Source: Agarivorans albus (GTDB lineage Bacteria; Pseudomonadota; Gammaproteobacteria; Enterobacterales; Celerinatantimonadaceae). From it: a DNA stretch of 64,000 bases. Where the stretch lies: the NCBI RefSeq assembly GCF_019670105.1, contig NZ_AP023032.1, forward strand, positions 4,612,001-4,676,000, read 5' to 3'. Positions 15,829 to 24,442 of this stretch are shown here, piece by piece. The position numbers and the translations under genes are program-made. Position 1 is the first letter of the stretch. Each line of letters opens with the position of its first letter. Below the pieces are notes generated by a model. That model was not told where the DNA came from. It was given only the letters and a program-made list of their open reading frames with translations, and did no database searches.

Positions 15829-18800
15829 TTAGTTCAGGACCAACATCTCAATAGGAACGGGCTTGCCAAAATGATAACCCTGCGCAAAATCGACTCCGAT
15901 GTCGGCCAGCACCTTGTTGATAGCCTCATTCTCAACAAACTCTGCAATGGTCTTCTTACCCATCACATGAGACATCTGATTAATGCTTTTTACAATGGCG
16001 GCATCCATATGGTCGTTTTCTAAATCACGAATGAAAATACCATCGATTTTGAGGTAATCGATGGGCAAGTTTTTCAAATAGCCAAAAGATGATAAACCAG
16101 AGCCAAAATCATCAAGCGCAATTTTACAGCCTAATTTACGCACCTTGTTAAAGAACTCGGTGGCAACATCCAAATTAGCAATGGCCACTGTTTCAGTGGT
16201 CTCGAAACAGAGCTTGTTCATTGGCAGCGCACTATCTTCCAGCGTTTGCAGCAGCCAAGCAACAAACTCTGCGCTGCCTAAAGACTGCCCAGAGAGGTTC
16301 ATTGAGCACATATTAAGACGGGTTAAATGCCCAGGGTTTTCCGATAGCCACTGCAATGTTTTTTGAATGACAACTCGGTCAATTTGATCGGCGAGGTTGT
16401 AGTTTTCTGCCGCGGGTAAAAACGCCCCAGGAGGCACAACTCGGCCTTCTTCGTCGATCATTCTTAATAGAACTTCGTAGTGGAGGTAATCATTCTCACT
16501 CGGTTTAACCGGCACAATAGCTTGCGCGTACAATAAGAATCTTTCTTCACGCAGCGCTTTTTGAATACGGGTTACCCATTCCATCTGCCCTTGGCGCTCA
16601 AGCAGCATCTGGTCGTCCATTTGATATAAATAAACGCGGCTTCGGCCTAAAGATTTTGCAGTGAAACATGCGTTATCAGCTTGTGCCAATACCTCTTGAG
16701 AAGACCCCTGCTGCTGCTGGAATAGGGTTACTCCGATACTGCAACCAAAACTGAACATCCGCTCATCACGAACGTAATGAGTATCGTTTAGTCGGTCAAT
16801 CACCAAGTTAGCGAAATCTAAGCTGCCTTGTTGCGAGCTATCTTCAAGTAAAATGGCAAATTCATCACTGCCCAAACGAGCCACCACGGCAGACTCTGGG
16901 ATCATTTGTTCCAATACTCCGGCGACTTGCTTCAAGGCCTGATCGCCCGAACCATGACCAAAGGTATCGTTAATCACTTTAAACTGAGCTAAATCGATAA
17001 AGAGCAAGGCGTGCTGCTGCTCACCAGATAGCGAAGAGTTAAGTAACAGCTCTAAACGTCGCTCGAAGAATCCTCGATTATAGATGCCAGTGAGCAGGTC
17101 AAAATTGGCATGAAAATCAAGCTCTTCTGCCAAGCTACGGGTAGCAGTAATGTCTTCACATACCAACATGAATAGGTCTTCTTCTGCCATTCGCACAAAA
17201 GATTCTTTAAACCAAAGCTGCTTATTATCACCATTGTTATAGGCGATCTGTCGGGTAACTTTATTACTGCCAATCCCTTCAAGATATTCTAACAAGGATA
17301 CTTGCTGAGACTGCTCGGCATACAAACTACGAAGCTGAGATAACTCCAATTGTTTTTTAGACATGCCAAGATGTTTAGCAGCCACTTGATTACAGCAAAC
17401 AATTACCCCCAAGCGGTTCACCAACATTAACAGTGCTGGGCTTTGCTCAAACAACAAACGATAGTGTTGCTCACTTTGTTTAAGCTGACGATGCTCTAAC
17501 TGAATTAACTCTAAATCTCGCAACTCGAGCAATACTTGTTCAACAATACCGTTGGTGGCGCTCTGTGGAGTTAGCGCAAAATCATAAAGTACATTGCGGT
17601 TTTCAAGGTTTAGCTCCGCTTGAAACCTGACTTTTTCACCGGCTAAACTTTTAGCAATGGCATCTCGCAGCTGCTGTTTTAAAGGCACTTGATGTTGCCA
17701 CACATGGCTATCAAGCAAGGAATTACCCACGATGTAATTTGCTCGCTCGCCGAGTAACTCCATCAAAGCTTGGTTTAACAACTGTACGTGACCATTTTCG
17801 TCTAACAGAGCGCTGGCTTGCTCGGTAAAAGTAAATACTGACTGAAGATTTTGTTCATGCTCCGCCAACTCTCGTTGGGTGCGGGTTAAAGCTCGCCAAA
17901 CTCCGTAAATAGCCAAACTAGCAAGTAGCAAAGTAATGCCCACTAACAAGGCGCCTTGATAACGCTGTGGCAAGGTTTTATAAGCTTGCTGATTAAGAAA
18001 ATGACTATTCTCGGCCAAGTTACCGCGCGATACTTTCCAGCGGACTAGCTGCTTATTATCAAACAAATAGGTTTGAGGTCCACGGGCACTAATGGCAATG
18101 TCGCGTACATCAGTGCCTTGCAGTACTTGTAACACGGTGTCACCAAGTGCCTGACCCAATGGTTGCGGCAAACTAACAAAACCACCCACCGCACCATTAC
18201 CTATCGCATGCTGCCATAGGCTATAAATAGGTGCTCTAGACACCATAGATAAAGACTGAACAGCTTGTTCTGTAAGCTGGGTATTACCAATTTGCGATTG
18301 CTGTAGAGCCCCCAACAATACTGCTTGCTTGGCACTTAGCAGCGAGGTTTTTGCTTTTACCTCTTCATAATCTTGGTCTTGCCAAAGGGTATAAGGAATA
18401 GCAAATTGCTCAGCCAGCTGTACAAACTCTTTGGTGATTTCACTGCTAGCTTCGCTATCGTCTACTAGTAAGTAAATTGCTTCTAAATCTGGGATTAGTT
18501 GACGGATCAGCAACAGATTTTCACGCATTGGCAGCTGTTCGTGAATCCCCGTTATACGCCGCTCCCTAGGTCCCATATAAGCCGACAGGTCGGCTCCAGC
18601 AGCCACAATTGGCGCTTGAAGTATCGCTTCATCTTGCAGAGCTAAAGCAGTGTGTAGGGCTTGCTCGCCCACAGTCACCACTAAATCAAATTGGTAGTAA
18701 AGAATGATTTCATTAAGCAAATCGAATTGGGCTAAACGATAACTAGGGTCTTGCGAAGGGCTTGGCTCTATTCGGTGATTAAATAACCACACTGAACGAT

Positions 18801-18996
18801 TACCCACTTGTTGACGCAAACCTCTGTCAAAGCTGGCATCCCACTGTAAACCTGCAGGATAAGAGTTAAGCATTAACACCCGAGCGGTGCGCGCTTCTGC
18901 CTTTAACGACAATAGCGCTAAACTAAGCAACACCAGCAACAAAATTGGCTTAATCACCTGATTCAGTGAATAGACTCTTATTAATGAATTACTCAC
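15829..18996 (-). CDS. Large sensor with periplasmic binding domain, PAS, GGDEF and EAL domains
   Basis: An inner-membrane signalling protein of about 1055 residues. An N-terminal hydrophobic signal is followed by a periplasmic ABC-substrate-binding-like domain (about 35-340), a TM segment (about 340-360), two PAS-like regions, a GGDEF domain with the variant GSDEF (about 704-708), and a C-terminal EAL domain with EVL, DDFGSGLSS and the late catalytic Glu region FVENE. The EAL residues look active, so c-di-GMP hydrolysis is likely; the GGDEF half may be regulatory. No N-terminal ATG exists. I prefer GTG at 18996, which leaves about 130 bp for promoters. TTG at 19113 and GTG at 18957 are alternatives. 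Confidence 0.88.
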   Translation of the reverse strand: MSNSLIRVYSLNQVIKPILLLVLLSLALLSLKAEARTARVLMLNSYPAGLQWDASFDRGLRQQVGNRSVWLFNHRIEPSPSQDPSYRLAQFDLLNEIILYYQFDLVVTVGEQALHTALALQDEAILQAPIVAAGADLSAYMGPRERRITGIHEQLPMRENLLLIRQLIPDLEAIYLLVDDSEASSEITKEFVQLAEQFAIPYTLWQDQDYEEVKAKTSLLSAKQAVLLGALQQSQIGNTQLTEQAVQSLSMVSRAPIYSLWQHAIGNGAVGGFVSLPQPLGQALGDTVLQVLQGTDVRDIAISARGPQTYLFDNKQLVRWKVSRGNLAENSHFLNQQAYKTLPQRYQGALLVGITLLLASLAIYGVWRALTRTQRELAEHEQNLQSVFTFTEQASALLDENGHVQLLNQALMELLGERANYIVGNSLLDSHVWQHQVPLKQQLRDAIAKSLAGEKVRFQAELNLENRNVLYDFALTPQSATNGIVEQVLLELRDLELIQLEHRQLKQSEQHYRLLFEQSPALLMLVNRLGVIVCCNQVAAKHLGMSKKQLELSQLRSLYAEQSQQVSLLEYLEGIGSNKVTRQIAYNNGDNKQLWFKESFVRMAEEDLFMLVCEDITATRSLAEELDFHANFDLLTGIYNRGFFERRLELLLNSSLSGEQQHALLFIDLAQFKVINDTFGHGSGDQALKQVAGVLEQMIPESAVVARLGSDEFAILLEDSSQQGSLDFANLVIDRLNDTHYVRDERMFSFGCSIGVTLFQQQQGSSQEVLAQADNACFTAKSLGRSRVYLYQMDDQMLLERQGQMEWVTRIQKALREERFLLYAQAIVPVKPSENDYLHYEVLLRMIDEEGRVVPPGAFLPAAENYNLADQIDRVVIQKTLQWLSENPGHLTRLNMCSMNLSGQSLGSAEFVAWLLQTLEDSALPMNKLCFETTETVAIANLDVATEFFNKVRKLGCKIALDDFGSGLSSFGYLKNLPIDYLKIDGIFIRDLENDHMDAAIVKSINQMSHVMGKKTIAEFVENEAINKVLADIGVDFAQGYHFGKPVPIEMLVLN

Positions 18997-19127
18997 AAAA
19001 ATAAACGGCCACCCTTCACATTTATCACCAATTATTAAGCCTTTATCGACCTTGACACTATCACTAGGCGTAGCCAAGTCACTTCTGTAGAATATGTTAC
19101 CAAATTGCAGCAAGGTCTATCATATTT

Positions 19128-20915
19128 ATGAATATTTTGATGGCTCTATCACAACTCGAAGTGACCGGAGCCGAAGTCTACGCTACCCAAGTTGGCGATC
19201 GACTCACTCAACGGGGTCATCAAGTATTTTACGTATCAGATACCTTAAATTGTCCACATAAGGGCCAGCACTTTAGCTTGCGCTTTAACAAACGCAGTCT
19301 TCCTCGCAGAGTATGGCACGTATTGTATCTTATCTATCTAATTCTTCGATATAAAATTCAACTGGTACATGCACATAGCCGTGCTTCTGGGTGGTCTTCT
19401 TATATCGCCTGTAAGCTAACTAACACGCCAATGGTTACCAGTGTGCATGGTCGCCAACCAGTGCACCGCTCACGCAAAAAATTTCACGCACTCGGTTATC
19501 ATGCTGTCGCAGTATGTGAAAACATCGCTCAGCAAATTATTCGTGACTTAGGGGTGCCTAGCGAACAAGTAAGTGTGGTTCGCAATGGCGTTGATAGCCA
19601 ACAATTTTCTCCGCTCCCAGCTGCCAACAACGATAAACCCATTATTCAAATCATCGGGCGTTTAACCGGCCCCAAAGGCGAGTTAGTTTATCAATTGCTT
19701 AAACAATGCATTGATTTAGACGCTAACCAAGTACAGGTGATTAGCGGTAGTAAAGTGGAGCCACGCTTTGCTGAGTTTGAAAACAAAGTAGAGTTTTGTG
19801 GATACAGCGACAACATTCGCTCGACAATTAGCCAAGCGGATTTGGTTATTGGTGCCGGGCGGGTAGCCATGGAAGCCTTGTTGTGCCAAAAGCCGGTGTT
19901 TGCGGTGGGCGAGGCAAAATCTGTTGGATTAATCAACTTGGATAACCTACCTACAGCACTTGAGAGTAACTTTGGCGATATTGCTTTAGAAGGTAAAACG
20001 GAACTTGATATAGATTATGAATCAGTCGCAAACCAGCTTAAGCGAGCGATAGTTAGTGCCAGCGTTAGCGACGAATTAGTCACAAATATTAAAGCTGAAT
20101 ACGATTTAGATGAAGTATGTAAGAAGCTATTAAACGTTTACCAAAGTGCCTATGTTTACACCAAAAAGCGTGAAATACCTATCATCATGTATCACCGGGT
20201 AATAAATGATGACAGCCAACACGGGGTGTATGGCACTTACGTTACTGAAGAGCGCTTAGAAGAGCATTTTCAAACCATTAAAGCTATGGGATTGACTCCA
20301 ATTACTTTCAAAGAGTTAGCTAAAATAGGATTGGAACATCGCTTCGATCACGGAAAACGCTATATCATTCTCACCTTTGATGATGGCTACCAAGACAATT
20401 ATGACCTGCTATTACCCTTACTCAAAAAATACCAATTTAAAGCAGTAATTTATGCGGTAAGTGGCACCGACCATAACCAATGGGACGCAAGCCACCCCAC
20501 AAAACCAGATCAACGCTTTGAGTTGATGAGCCCAGAAACTATGCGCGACATAGACCGAAGTGGATTTGTAGAGATTGGTGGGCACACCCTGAATCACCCC
20601 AAACTCGCGGAACTGAGCGAGCCTGAGCAACAGCACCAAATAGAGCAAAACAAAAAAGACTTAGAGAGCTTGCTAGGACGTGAGCTCACTACCTTTGCTT
20701 ACCCCTATGGCAATCATAGCCAGCAGACAAAGCAATTAGCTAAACAAGCTGGCTATGCTTATACAGTAGCCACGGATTCCGGTCCAATAGGCCTGCACCA
20801 AGATTTACAGCAAATTCGCCGAATTGTAATGTTCCCCAGCACCACTAAGTTTGGCTTATGGCGCAAAATAAGAGGGAACTATACCTACCGAAAAGCCATA
20901 AATAAGAACAACTGA
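19128..20915 (+). CDS. Glycosyltransferase (GT4) fused to polysaccharide deacetylase
   Basis: 595 residues in two enzymes. Residues 1-345 are a GT-B glycosyltransferase of family 4: MNILMALSQLEVTGAEVYA at the N terminus, IQIIGRLTGPKGE, and the acceptor/nucleotide loop GRVAMEALLCQKPVF. Residues 350-595 are a NodB-type deacetylase with PIIMYHRV, motif 1 TFDDGYQDN (about 413-421) and the metal-binding H-x3-H in GGHTLNHPKL (about 485). It may add an N-acetylhexosamine to the LPS core and deacetylate the same or a nearby sugar. No signal peptide or TM segment is seen, so both activities are cytoplasmic. The fusion is unusual. The linkage is unknown. Confidence 0.87.
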   Translation: MNILMALSQLEVTGAEVYATQVGDRLTQRGHQVFYVSDTLNCPHKGQHFSLRFNKRSLPRRVWHVLYLIYLILRYKIQLVHAHSRASGWSSYIACKLTNTPMVTSVHGRQPVHRSRKKFHALGYHAVAVCENIAQQIIRDLGVPSEQVSVVRNGVDSQQFSPLPAANNDKPIIQIIGRLTGPKGELVYQLLKQCIDLDANQVQVISGSKVEPRFAEFENKVEFCGYSDNIRSTISQADLVIGAGRVAMEALLCQKPVFAVGEAKSVGLINLDNLPTALESNFGDIALEGKTELDIDYESVANQLKRAIVSASVSDELVTNIKAEYDLDEVCKKLLNVYQSAYVYTKKREIPIIMYHRVINDDSQHGVYGTYVTEERLEEHFQTIKAMGLTPITFKELAKIGLEHRFDHGKRYIILTFDDGYQDNYDLLLPLLKKYQFKAVIYAVSGTDHNQWDASHPTKPDQRFELMSPETMRDIDRSGFVEIGGHTLNHPKLAELSEPEQQHQIEQNKKDLESLLGRELTTFAYPYGNHSQQTKQLAKQAGYAYTVATDSGPIGLHQDLQQIRRIVMFPSTTKFGLWRKIRGNYTYRKAINKNN

Positions 20916-20918
20916 AGC

Positions 20919-21941
20919 TTACTTAGCTAGCTCTTGTAGATGGTCTATCAAACCATCTACTATCAACTCAGCCGAAGGGTGTTCTCCATCAAGCTGATAA
21001 ACGACTTGATGTAAGCCGTTTATCTGTGGCCAATAGCGATGGACAGGCGTACACATAAAAATACCCAAAGTGGGTGTGTGCGTAGTAATGGCTAAGTTTC
21101 TAACTCCGGTATCTGGTGAAACAAGCACATCAAGGTTCACTAGCTCTTTACGCAGCGACTCTAATGAACCAGCTTCCACTACTCGCAGGTTTTTAATACC
21201 TTCTGAGCTCAAAAAGTCCGCTTTCTCTTCTTTACCGACACCCTCATAAAAAATGATCTCGGCATCTGGGTAACGCTGATTAACCAGTTTAATTGACGAG
21301 AGACAGGTTGCACGGTCAAACTGTTTTTTTACCGTAGACGCACCCACAAACCAACCTATCTTGGCCTGCTTGGCACCCAACCTAGGCACTTCGTTAACCT
21401 CCAAAGCAAAATTAGGAGTAGCTAAGGGTTTATGACCAAAGACTCTGAGCTGGTCAATACAACAATTTAACTCTGTACTAAGGTCACTGCGGAGAACACA
21501 AAAGTCATGAAACACCCGTTGCTCAATAACACTATAAGGAAAGCCTACTTTGAACCGACATTGCGCAAACATTAGAAATGCTCGAGAGCGGGCGGTACAC
21601 GAAAGATCAAAAACAAAATCGAATTGACCTAAACCTTGAATATCTTTCCGCGTTTTTAATAGGCTCAGTTTCTTTTCTCTTGCCGTTTCTACAACATGGA
21701 TATCATCAACAAGATCATCGGGCATGCCAATTTTGTAGTGAGATAACAACGACAACACAATTTTCGCGTTTGGAAAAAGGCGCTTCGCTTCAACAATAAA
21801 AGCCCTTACCAGAATTAAATCGCCTAAAGCGGCATAGCGAATGATAGCGATACGTTCTACTTTATTAAAATCTACTCGCGCTATTTGTTGTTTGGCACTA
21901 GCTTTCGCATAACCACCACGCTCAATCCAATATTTCTTCAA
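20919..21941 (-). CDS. GT9-family glycosyltransferase (heptosyltransferase-like), altered active-site loop
   Basis: 340 residues of the ADP-heptose:LPS heptosyltransferase fold. The N-terminal IAIIRYAALGDLILVRAF glycine loop is present, as is the C-terminal nucleotide-site segment SPDTGVRNLA. In most relatives the latter reads (S/T)-G-x-x-H-(L/I/M)-A; here the His is Asn. That change might alter donor use or activity. It is the third gene of a minus-strand run (GT9, GT25, GT9) that faces the GT4-deacetylase gene tail to tail with a 3-bp gap. It probably adds a core sugar, not necessarily heptose. Confidence 0.82.
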   Translation of the reverse strand: MKKYWIERGGYAKASAKQQIARVDFNKVERIAIIRYAALGDLILVRAFIVEAKRLFPNAKIVLSLLSHYKIGMPDDLVDDIHVVETAREKKLSLLKTRKDIQGLGQFDFVFDLSCTARSRAFLMFAQCRFKVGFPYSVIEQRVFHDFCVLRSDLSTELNCCIDQLRVFGHKPLATPNFALEVNEVPRLGAKQAKIGWFVGASTVKKQFDRATCLSSIKLVNQRYPDAEIIFYEGVGKEEKADFLSSEGIKNLRVVEAGSLESLRKELVNLDVLVSPDTGVRNLAITTHTPTLGIFMCTPVHRYWPQINGLHQVVYQLDGEHPSAELIVDGLIDHLQELAK

Positions 21942-21983
21942 AAATACTCCGCTACTTAGCTAAAAAACTAAGACTTAAATTCT

Positions 21984-22757
21984 CTATTTAAACAAACCTG
22001 TTTTATGCTTAAACCAATAGCAATAGTTAATCCAATTGCAGGCATATTTGTCTCTATATCTATAATATTCTCGACGAATACGTTTGATAGTGCTCAGCTT
22101 TTTTTTCTTCGTATTCTCATCTATTGTTTGCTTGATATCTGAGTCTTCACCACGCTGAAACACATAGCGTGGTTCAACTCCAAATTGTAAGACCTCACTC
22201 AGCTGCTCTTTATCCATGTAATCATCCACCGGATGTATCCAAGAGCTGGCATTTTTTACGAAACGTTTAGCGGCGGAGGGAGTAAGCGCATACGCATGAG
22301 CACAATCAGTTTGTCGCATATATTTTACTATCTGCAGAGGTCCAAGCGGCTCTTCCTCTACAAACTCACCAACAGGCCACAAAGAGCGTAATCGACCTCG
22401 GCCCAGTTTAATGTATTCATAGCGTGGTAAAACCTCATCTAGCAGGGTAAATACATCGTAAAAATTATCGGGAATAAGCACATCATCTTCGAAAACAAAT
22501 ATGGACTCATCAAGCTCGATGCACTTTTGCCACATCAAATAATGACTAGCAAAGCAACCTAACTCACCAGCATTAAGGCCAGCACCGCCCTGCCACTTAG
22601 CTCTTGCTTCATCATATTTTTGAAATAGCGGGTGCTCTCCTTTAACGCCATCGACCGCATCAAAGAACTCAAAATCCAACTCCGTCTTAGCCAGCTCCCT
22701 AGTGATTAGATCTCTACGTCCTGTAGAGCGGGATAAACTAATTACAAATATTTTCAT
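21984..22757 (-). CDS. GT25-family LPS glycosyltransferase
   Basis: 257 residues of the LPS glycosyltransferase family 25 (LgtB/LpsA-like). The start is MKIFVISLSRSTGRRDLI, followed by GELGCFASHYLMWQKCIE and the metal-binding acidic motif FVFEDDV (about residues 86-92). These enzymes commonly transfer galactose or glucose onto the outer core in the cytoplasm. It sits between two GT9 genes on the same strand, 14 bp after the upstream one, so the three form an operon. The exact sugar cannot be read. Confidence 0.87.
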   Translation of the reverse strand: MKIFVISLSRSTGRRDLITRELAKTELDFEFFDAVDGVKGEHPLFQKYDEARAKWQGGAGLNAGELGCFASHYLMWQKCIELDESIFVFEDDVLIPDNFYDVFTLLDEVLPRYEYIKLGRGRLRSLWPVGEFVEEEPLGPLQIVKYMRQTDCAHAYALTPSAAKRFVKNASSWIHPVDDYMDKEQLSEVLQFGVEPRYVFQRGEDSDIKQTIDENTKKKKLSTIKRIRREYYRYRDKYACNWINYCYWFKHKTGLFK

Positions 22758-22771
22758 CTACAAACCTTGAG

Positions 22772-23854
22772 TTAATTATGCAAAAGCTTAGCCGCTGCAT
22801 CCAGCAGCTCATCGAGATCAAACTCCTCGATACTAACTTCCTCTGAACGGGTTTTCGCTGCTCGAGTAAATATAGCCTTTGTAGGCTGATAATTAGGTGA
22901 CCACATAGCAAAGTTAGCTGGGTCTTGACGGTAAATAGCTACCATCGGGGTTTTAAAACAATGTGCGAGGTGTACAGTGGCTGTATCTACACTAATAAAC
23001 AACTTACTATGTTTGATGAGTGCAGCATTTTGTTCGATTGACTCTGTTCCATCTAAACAAAATACTCCATCAATGGAAGCAGAAATGCTACTAACTAGTT
23101 GTTGAGTAACAGGGGAAGCCAAAGCCACAATAGGATAAGAGAAGCGAGCCTTAAGCGCTAACAGAACTTCCCTCAACCTTGCTTCCGAAAATGAACGCTT
23201 AGAAGTGTTACCAAATGCATTGATCGCTATAAAACGATCTTGTTTGTCACCCAAAAACGAAAGCACTTGCTCGTCGATTACGTCGGGTAGATTAAAATGA
23301 TAGCTAAAGTCATTCACGGCAAAGCCTAAGCTCTTTGCGGCTTCAACAAAATATTGCTGGCTATGCTGACCAGCTACCTTGCTTGCTATATTACAATTTA
23401 TTAGCGCCACGTTATCCGCTACACCAACATTCGCTTTTGCATTTAAGCAACGTAACATCAAGAAATCTCGGGGTTTAAATACCTCTGCTAAAAAAACAAC
23501 CGCATCATAGTTTGGCAATTCAGAGAGCAAGCTACGGACCTGCCACAACTTAGCACGTTTGGGATAACAGTGAACCTTATCGATATGCGGATCTGCGTCG
23601 AACAAATGCCGAGAGTTTGGTGTGCAAAGCACGCCGATGTTTAAATGTTGATTGTTGCTCTTTAACTCTCGATATAGAAAAGATGACACAACGCTATCAC
23701 CGATCTTGCCATCACCTCGCACTACCAAAATGCTTTGAATGGAACGAGCTGCTTCTAATTTCGCTATTGGTTTATCAAATAACCATTTTCCAATGAAAAA
23801 GCTGAGTCGCTCTCTCCATTTGAGTAAACGGCCAAACGTATTATCCTTAAGCAA
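22772..23854 (-). CDS. GT9-family glycosyltransferase (heptosyltransferase-like)
   Basis: 360 residues. It has an N-terminal ILVVRGDGKIGDSVVSS glycine loop and the C-terminal site LFISVDTATVHLAHCF. The catalytic-region His is kept, but the usual Gly of the S/T-G pair is Ala. It is the first gene of the minus-strand GT9-GT25-GT9 operon, divergent from the nucleotidyltransferase gene at 23980 with about 125 bp between. It is most likely a core-region heptosyl- or hexosyltransferase. Confidence 0.83.
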   Translation of the reverse strand: MLKDNTFGRLLKWRERLSFFIGKWLFDKPIAKLEAARSIQSILVVRGDGKIGDSVVSSFLYRELKSNNQHLNIGVLCTPNSRHLFDADPHIDKVHCYPKRAKLWQVRSLLSELPNYDAVVFLAEVFKPRDFLMLRCLNAKANVGVADNVALINCNIASKVAGQHSQQYFVEAAKSLGFAVNDFSYHFNLPDVIDEQVLSFLGDKQDRFIAINAFGNTSKRSFSEARLREVLLALKARFSYPIVALASPVTQQLVSSISASIDGVFCLDGTESIEQNAALIKHSKLFISVDTATVHLAHCFKTPMVAIYRQDPANFAMWSPNYQPTKAIFTRAAKTRSEEVSIEEFDLDELLDAAAKLLHN

Positions 23855-23979
23855 GTAGTTAACCTTCTCTAATAGCGCAAACTTTAATTAATCGTTGTAT
23901 TATATCGCACAAGAACTCCTTAAGCCTCAGAATGAGCACTAAAAACTTAAACAGTTTCTTTTAATAAGCAGAGTGAAGC

Positions 23980-24408
23980 ATGAAAAAGATTGGTTACACC
24001 ACAGGTGTGTTCGATATGTTCCATATTGGTCACCTCAATGTATTACAACGCGCTAAGCTAGAATGTGACTATCTTATCGTTGGTGTAACTACTGACGAAC
24101 TGTCGATACAAGCAAAAGGTAAGAAACCCATTATTCCGTTTCAAGAGCGACTAAAAATCGTTGAGTCGATTAAGTTTGTTGATGAAGTTGCTCCACAAGT
24201 AAACTACGACAAAATGGAAGCGTGGAACAACTTAAAGTTCGATAGAATGTTTGTTGGTGATGATTGGAAAGGCACCGAGAAGTGGACAAAACTCGAAACC
24301 TCTTTCAAAGAAATAGGCGTGGAAATTGTTTACTTTTCTTATACAGAGCACACATCAAGCTCAATCTTAAGAAAAGTATTAGAAAACATGTATAAAGAGC
24401 AAAGCTAA
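23980..24408 (+). CDS. Cytidylyltransferase-like protein (TagD / glycerol-3-phosphate cytidylyltransferase type)
   Basis: 142 residues, a compact nucleotidyltransferase. The N-terminal TTGVFDMFHIGHLNVLQRAK contains the CTP-binding HIGH motif. The C-terminal TEHTSSSILRKVL occupies the place of the RTEGISTT-like signature of TagD. Such enzymes make CDP-glycerol (or a related CDP-alcohol) from CTP and the alcohol phosphate. The next gene, convergent, is of the CDP-glycerol glycerophosphotransferase family, which supports the CDP-glycerol assignment. CDP-ribitol or ethanolamine-type donors remain possible. Confidence 0.82.
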   Translation: MKKIGYTTGVFDMFHIGHLNVLQRAKLECDYLIVGVTTDELSIQAKGKKPIIPFQERLKIVESIKFVDEVAPQVNYDKMEAWNNLKFDRMFVGDDWKGTEKWTKLETSFKEIGVEIVYFSYTEHTSSSILRKVLENMYKEQS

Positions 24409-24442
24409 GATTAACCAGCGAGACTAGTCGCGCTGGTTAATC
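24409..24442. terminator. 12-bp hairpin shared by two convergent genes
   Basis: GATTAACCAGCG (24409-24420) pairs perfectly with CGCTGGTTAATC (24431-24442), with a 10-base loop. It begins directly after the stop of the nucleotidyltransferase gene. Its right arm lies inside the last codons of the opposite gene (stop at 24424). There is no U-tract, so it is a hairpin that may halt or shield both messages rather than a canonical intrinsic terminator. Confidence 0.55.
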
